Source of the DNA: a bacterium
GTDB taxonomy: Bacteria > Myxococcota_A > Bradymonadia > UBA7976 > UBA1532
Direction of reading: 5' to 3'
Assembly (NCBI GenBank): GCA_030424955.1
Contig: JAUHVS010000237.1
Location: 1 to 8,108 of the forward strand
Length of the DNA stretch: 8,108 nt
The position numbers were made by a program, and so were the translations under genes. The notes below the pieces were generated by a model that saw only the letters and a program-made list of their open reading frames with translations, was not told the DNA's origin and searched no databases. Of this stretch, positions 6,128-8,108 are shown piece by piece; the stretch's first letter is position 1, and each line of letters opens with the position of its first letter.

Positions 6128-7219
6128 ATGCGCACGCCCGCCCCGCCCCCCTTCGCGACGTTCGCCCTGGCCACCCTGGCCACCAGCGGCGGCCACACCG
6201 TCGCGGCCCTGCGCACCGACGGGGCGGCGGGGCCGACCACGGCCTTCTTCTCGGCGTACCTCATCAGCGCCCTGCTCGCGCCCTTCGCGCTGCGCCGCCT
6301 GGGGCTCGCCGGGGCCTGGCGCCTCGGGCTGTGGGGCAGCCTGCTGGGCGCCCTGGGGCTGTGGCTGCTGGCCCCCGGCCCGGGGTGGTGGCTCGCGCGC
6401 GGCTTCGCCGGCGGGGGCTACGGCTTGCTGCTGGTGACCCTCGAGGCCTGGTGCCTCGCCTGCCCCACCCCCAGCGCGGCCCTCGCGCGGTACCTGGTGG
6501 TGTTCTATGCCGCAGCGGCGGCCGCCCAGCTGACCGCCCTGTCCCCCGACACCATCGCCCTCGCCCTGCCCGCCCTGGCCCTCGCCGCCCGGATCGGCGC
6601 TCAGCGGCTGCGGGGCCCGGCCCTGGGCGACGTGGCCAGCGCGCGCCCACGGCTGGTGGCCCTGGCGCCGGGCGCGGCGTGGGTGGTGTTCGGCTCGGGC
6701 CTGGTCTTCGGCGCGCTGTACGCCGGGGGCCCCGCCTTCGCGCGGGCCGTCGCGCCTGCGCCGTGGGCCGCCACCCTGTTCATGGTCGGCGCCATCGTCT
6801 CGGGCGCGTGGCTGCAGGGGGCCGCCGTGGCCTGGTCCGCCCGCCTCGGGCGCTGGCCGGTGCTCACCCTGGCCTGCCTGGCCCTGGCGGGCAGCGCGGC
6901 GCTCACGGCCTGGCCGGGCGCCCCCTACGCGGTGAGCCTGCTGGGCGTGCTGGGCGTCGGCGCGACCGCCGCGGTGCTGTACCCCATCGGCCTGATCATC
7001 CTCGCGGATCGGGTCAGCGAGGCCGAGCGGCCCGCCGCGAGCAGCACCATGCTCGCCGTGCTGGCGGCGGGCTCCGCCCTGGGACCTGCCGTGGCCCAGC
7101 GGCTGCCCAGCCTGACCCCGGGCGGGGGCGGGTGGCAGCTGACGGCCGCGGTGGCGATGTTCACGTCGCTGGTGGCGCTGTGGTCGATCCGGCCCCTGCG
7201 GCGGCGCGCCCGGGCCTGA
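6128..7219 (+). CDS. MFS transporter, YcaD-like family
   Basis: The 363-aa protein is almost wholly hydrophobic, with about 11-12 predicted membrane helices, so it sits in the inner membrane. ATG 6128 follows AGGAG by five bases. Family features match the YcaD-like major facilitator group: helix 4 ends with the charged EAW (E106-W108) in a GYGLLLVTLEAW context, followed by a short loop and Y..V.FY..A....Q in helix 5. The central loop reads AWSARLGRWPVL in place of the usual SDR.dRR signature. YPIGLIILADRVSEAERPAASS leads into the Gly-rich GSALGPAVAQ helix. The length is slightly shorter than a typical MFS protein of about 400 aa because the loops are short. The substrate is unknown; an efflux or small-solute role is possible. 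It lies on the same strand as the phosphotransferase but 184 bases away with hairpins between, so co-transcription is uncertain. The 3' end converges on the small secreted protein with only 10 bases between stops. Confidence 0.88.
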   Translation: MRTPAPPPFATFALATLATSGGHTVAALRTDGAAGPTTAFFSAYLISALLAPFALRRLGLAGAWRLGLWGSLLGALGLWLLAPGPGWWLARGFAGGGYGLLLVTLEAWCLACPTPSAALARYLVVFYAAAAAAQLTALSPDTIALALPALALAARIGAQRLRGPALGDVASARPRLVALAPGAAWVVFGSGLVFGALYAGGPAFARAVAPAPWAATLFMVGAIVSGAWLQGAAVAWSARLGRWPVLTLACLALAGSAALTAWPGAPYAVSLLGVLGVGATAAVLYPIGLIILADRVSEAERPAASSTMLAVLAAGSALGPAVAQRLPSLTPGGGGWQLTAAVAMFTSLVALWSIRPLRRRARA

Positions 7220-7229
7220 GCCACCGCCG

Positions 7230-7556
7230 TCAGCGGGTGGGCTCCACGTCCCACAGGTGCGCCTCTTCGGCCGCGCCGTCGCTGTCAGCCTCCGCTGCCT
7301 CTGTGCTGGGTGGGGCCCCGCTGGGGTGGCCCTCGGTGGGCGGGGCGACGTCCAGCGGGGCCGCCTCGGGCGCCCGGGGGCTCGCCGACGCCTCGGCGGG
7401 CGCGGGCTGGCACCCCTCGCCCGGCGCGACGCACTTGGGCACCGGCTGCGCCCAGGCGGTCGCTGACAGGGCCAGGCACAGCAGCCAGGCGGCGCCCACC
7501 CGGGCGGCGGGCGATGGACCGTACAGCGGGCGGGACGGTGGACGTGCACACCACAT
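7230..7556 (-). CDS. Small secreted Pro/Ala/Glu-rich hypothetical protein
   Basis: The 108-aa product starts at ATG 7556, five bases after GGAGG (7562-7566). An N-terminal signal peptide is clear: basic/Pro start, hydrophobic core VGAAWLLCLALSATAWA, and an AWA|QP signal peptidase I site after residue 36. The mature chain of about 72 residues has two close cysteines (C42 and C49, in KCVAPGEGC), able to form a disulfide, then a low-complexity acidic Pro/Ala/Glu stretch ending in HLWDVEPTR. I recognise no domain. It may be a periplasmic or surface linker-like protein. The frame stays open upstream by GC bias, but the strong Shine-Dalgarno site and signal peptide fix this start. It lies 86 bases downstream of the nitrilase fragment on the same strand. 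Confidence 0.68.
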   Translation of the reverse strand: MWCARPPSRPLYGPSPAARVGAAWLLCLALSATAWAQPVPKCVAPGEGCQPAPAEASASPRAPEAAPLDVAPPTEGHPSGAPPSTEAAEADSDGAAEEAHLWDVEPTR

Positions 7557-7582
7557 GAGGGCCTCCGTTCGACCCCCTCCCC

Positions 7583-7629
7583 ATCGGCCCGAAGCGCCCG
7601 GCCCTTGACCCCCACCGGTCCGGGCCGAT
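7583..7629. promoter_or_regulatory. 9-bp inverted repeat between nitrilase fragment and secreted-protein gene
   Basis: ATCGGCCCG (7583-7591) is perfectly complementary to CGGGCCGAT (7621-7629), again with exactly 29 bases between. It sits just past the nitrilase stop (7643) and before the ribosome binding site of the small secreted protein (7562-7566), both read leftward. It may be a terminator or an operator for the downstream gene. No T-tract follows on the minus strand. Confidence 0.35.
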
Positions 7630-7642
7630 CCGCGGGCCCCGG

Positions 7643-7945
7643 TCAGGCCGTCGGCAGGCGCCGGTGGGCCGCCACGGGGATCTGCTGACGGACGGCGTCC
7701 ACCCGCGCCAGATCGATCTCGGCGAAGGCGAGCCCCACGCCCTGGCCCTTGTCGGCCGCCACCGCCCCCCACGGATCGATGATCAGGCTGTGCCCGTAGC
7801 TCTGCCGGCGGCCCTCGGCGTCGTGGCGCCCCCACTGGCCCGGCGCCAGCACCCAGGTCTGGGTCTCGATGGCCCGCGCCCGCAGGAGGACGTCCCAGTG
7901 GGCTTTGCCGTGGCCAGAAAAAGCGTTCGCCCACACGTTGAACAT
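7643..7945 (-). CDS. Carbon-nitrogen hydrolase (nitrilase/Nit family), C-terminal fragment
   Basis: From about residue 13 of the frame, the protein reads GKAHWDVLLRARAIETQ, then APGQWGRHD, YGHSLIIDPWG and IPVAAHRRL. This is the hallmark C-terminal third of Nit-type omega-amidase/nitrilase enzymes, which hydrolyse amides such as deaminated glutathione or alpha-keto acid amides. The full family is about 265-290 aa; only about 88 residues remain. The catalytic Glu, Lys and the Cys of the C-Y/F-D-x-R-F-P motif all lie in the missing part, so this piece cannot be active alone. The ATG at 7945 gives a formal 100-aa frame, but its first residues (MFNVWANAFSGH) do not match the family and an in-frame TGA stands at 7958-7960. 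Homology appears to end near 7913, where lower-GC sequence begins. A broken gene or assembly join is more likely than a real short protein. Confidence 0.75.
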   Translation of the reverse strand: MFNVWANAFSGHGKAHWDVLLRARAIETQTWVLAPGQWGRHDAEGRRQSYGHSLIIDPWGAVAADKGQGVGLAFAEIDLARVDAVRQQIPVAAHRRLPTA

Positions 7946-7961
7946 ATTCAGCCTGGTTCAT
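7914..7961 (-). pseudogene. Possible N-terminal stub of another protein, cut at the junction
   Basis: Starting at ATG 7961, 19 bases after the preceding stop, the frame reads MNQAEYVQRVGERFFW. It uses less GC-biased codons (TAT, GTT, CAA, CGT, TTT) like its upstream neighbour and unlike the rest of the window. Past about 7913 the sequence becomes the nitrilase in a different frame, so this reading continues only as a shadow. I do not recognise the protein. The start has no strong Shine-Dalgarno site, so the call is tentative. Confidence 0.3.
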
Positions 7962-7980
7962 TGCGTCGGTGCAGTCCCCG

Positions 7981-8108
7981 TCAGATGAAGCGTTTGGCCA
8001 GGGGCCATATCTCGGCGATAGGCTTCTTCAGGCCGCTGCAATGATAAAGGGGGACGTTGTTTTCGTAGGGCATGACGTAGGGGTGCTGGAAGCGACCCAA
8101 CTCCTCGA
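7981..8108 (-). CDS. C-terminal 41 residues of a protein, possibly an ArnT/GT39-like glycosyltransferase
   Basis: The frame enters from the right edge and stops at TGA 7983-7981. The tail contains HPYVMPYENNVPLYHC and ends AEIWPLAKRFI. A Met-Pro-Tyr/Phe-Glu-Asn-x-x-Pro-[VL]-Tyr motif with a terminal Trp-Pro...Lys helix recalls the soluble ends of bacterial family-39 membrane glycosyltransferases, but this is memory-based and uncertain. Its codons include AAA, TAT, CTT, CAT and ATA, giving a clearly lower third-position GC than the window's core. It appears to belong to the same foreign or misjoined DNA as the stub that follows it. Confidence 0.55.
   Translation of the reverse strand, partial: EELGRFQHPYVMPYENNVPLYHCSGLKKPIAEIWPLAKRFI

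Noticed and set aside
6074..7615. 513-codon minus-strand frame opposite the transporter
   Set aside because: It is Gly/Arg/Gln/Ala low complexity with no domain and antisense to a clear multi-helix membrane protein.
7230..7961. 243-codon frame joining MNQAEYVQR to the small secreted protein
   Set aside because: The middle is the nitrilase gene read out of frame. The secreted protein has its own Shine-Dalgarno site and signal peptide at 7556.
1..8108. CRISPR arrays, insertion sequences, toxin-antitoxin or defence islands
   Set aside because: No regularly spaced repeats, transposase, integrase, nuclease or helicase motifs were seen on either strand.

Overview
This 8.1 kb window is dense, very GC-rich bacterial DNA. 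One 60-base line inside a gene (5401-5460) hand-counts to about 82% G+C. The composition, a PilZ-like pair with a long Pro/Ala-rich tail, a proline-rich secreted protein and few mobile-element traits fit a myxobacterium-like or other high-GC Gram-negative genome. That assignment is inference. The lipobox, signal peptides and Shine-Dalgarno sites are plainly bacterial.

Layout, left to right: (1) a class-V PLP aminotransferase (minus, 1-1392), intact from its start to the Cys-rich motif but unlike its family over the last ~105 bases at the window edge; (2) a divergently transcribed lipoprotein of the nucleotide pyrophosphatase/phosphodiesterase (alkaline phosphatase) superfamily (plus, 1643-2818); (3) a convergent gap rich in GC hairpins; (4) a minus-strand two-gene operon (4782 down to 3005), a 99-aa beta-rich protein overlapping by GTGA a 493-aa PilZ-like protein with a disordered Pro-rich tail; (5) a divergent gap with a plausible promoter for that operon and a G9 tract; (6) an APH-family phosphotransferase (plus, 5008-5943); (7) a gap with hairpins, then a YcaD-like MFS transporter (plus, 6128-7219); (8) a convergent 108-aa secreted Pro/Ala/Glu-rich protein (minus, 7556-7230); (9) the C-terminal third of a nitrilase-family amidohydrolase (minus, stop at 7643); (10) lower-GC DNA to the right edge with the tail of one protein and the start of another, both minus strand.

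The genes do not form one obvious pathway. It looks like an ordinary housekeeping/accessory neighbourhood of mostly single-gene units. The strongest anomaly is that both ends break: the aminotransferase loses homology near base 107 and the nitrilase loses its catalytic N-terminal part near base 7913. Beyond each break the DNA drops to about 63% and 56% G+C by hand count and carries starts or ends of unrelated reading frames. This is most simply a chimeric assembly, or less likely a real recombinant insert of a 7.8 kb high-GC segment. I found no CRISPR array, insertion sequence, rRNA or convincing tRNA, and no clear new defence or biosynthetic system.
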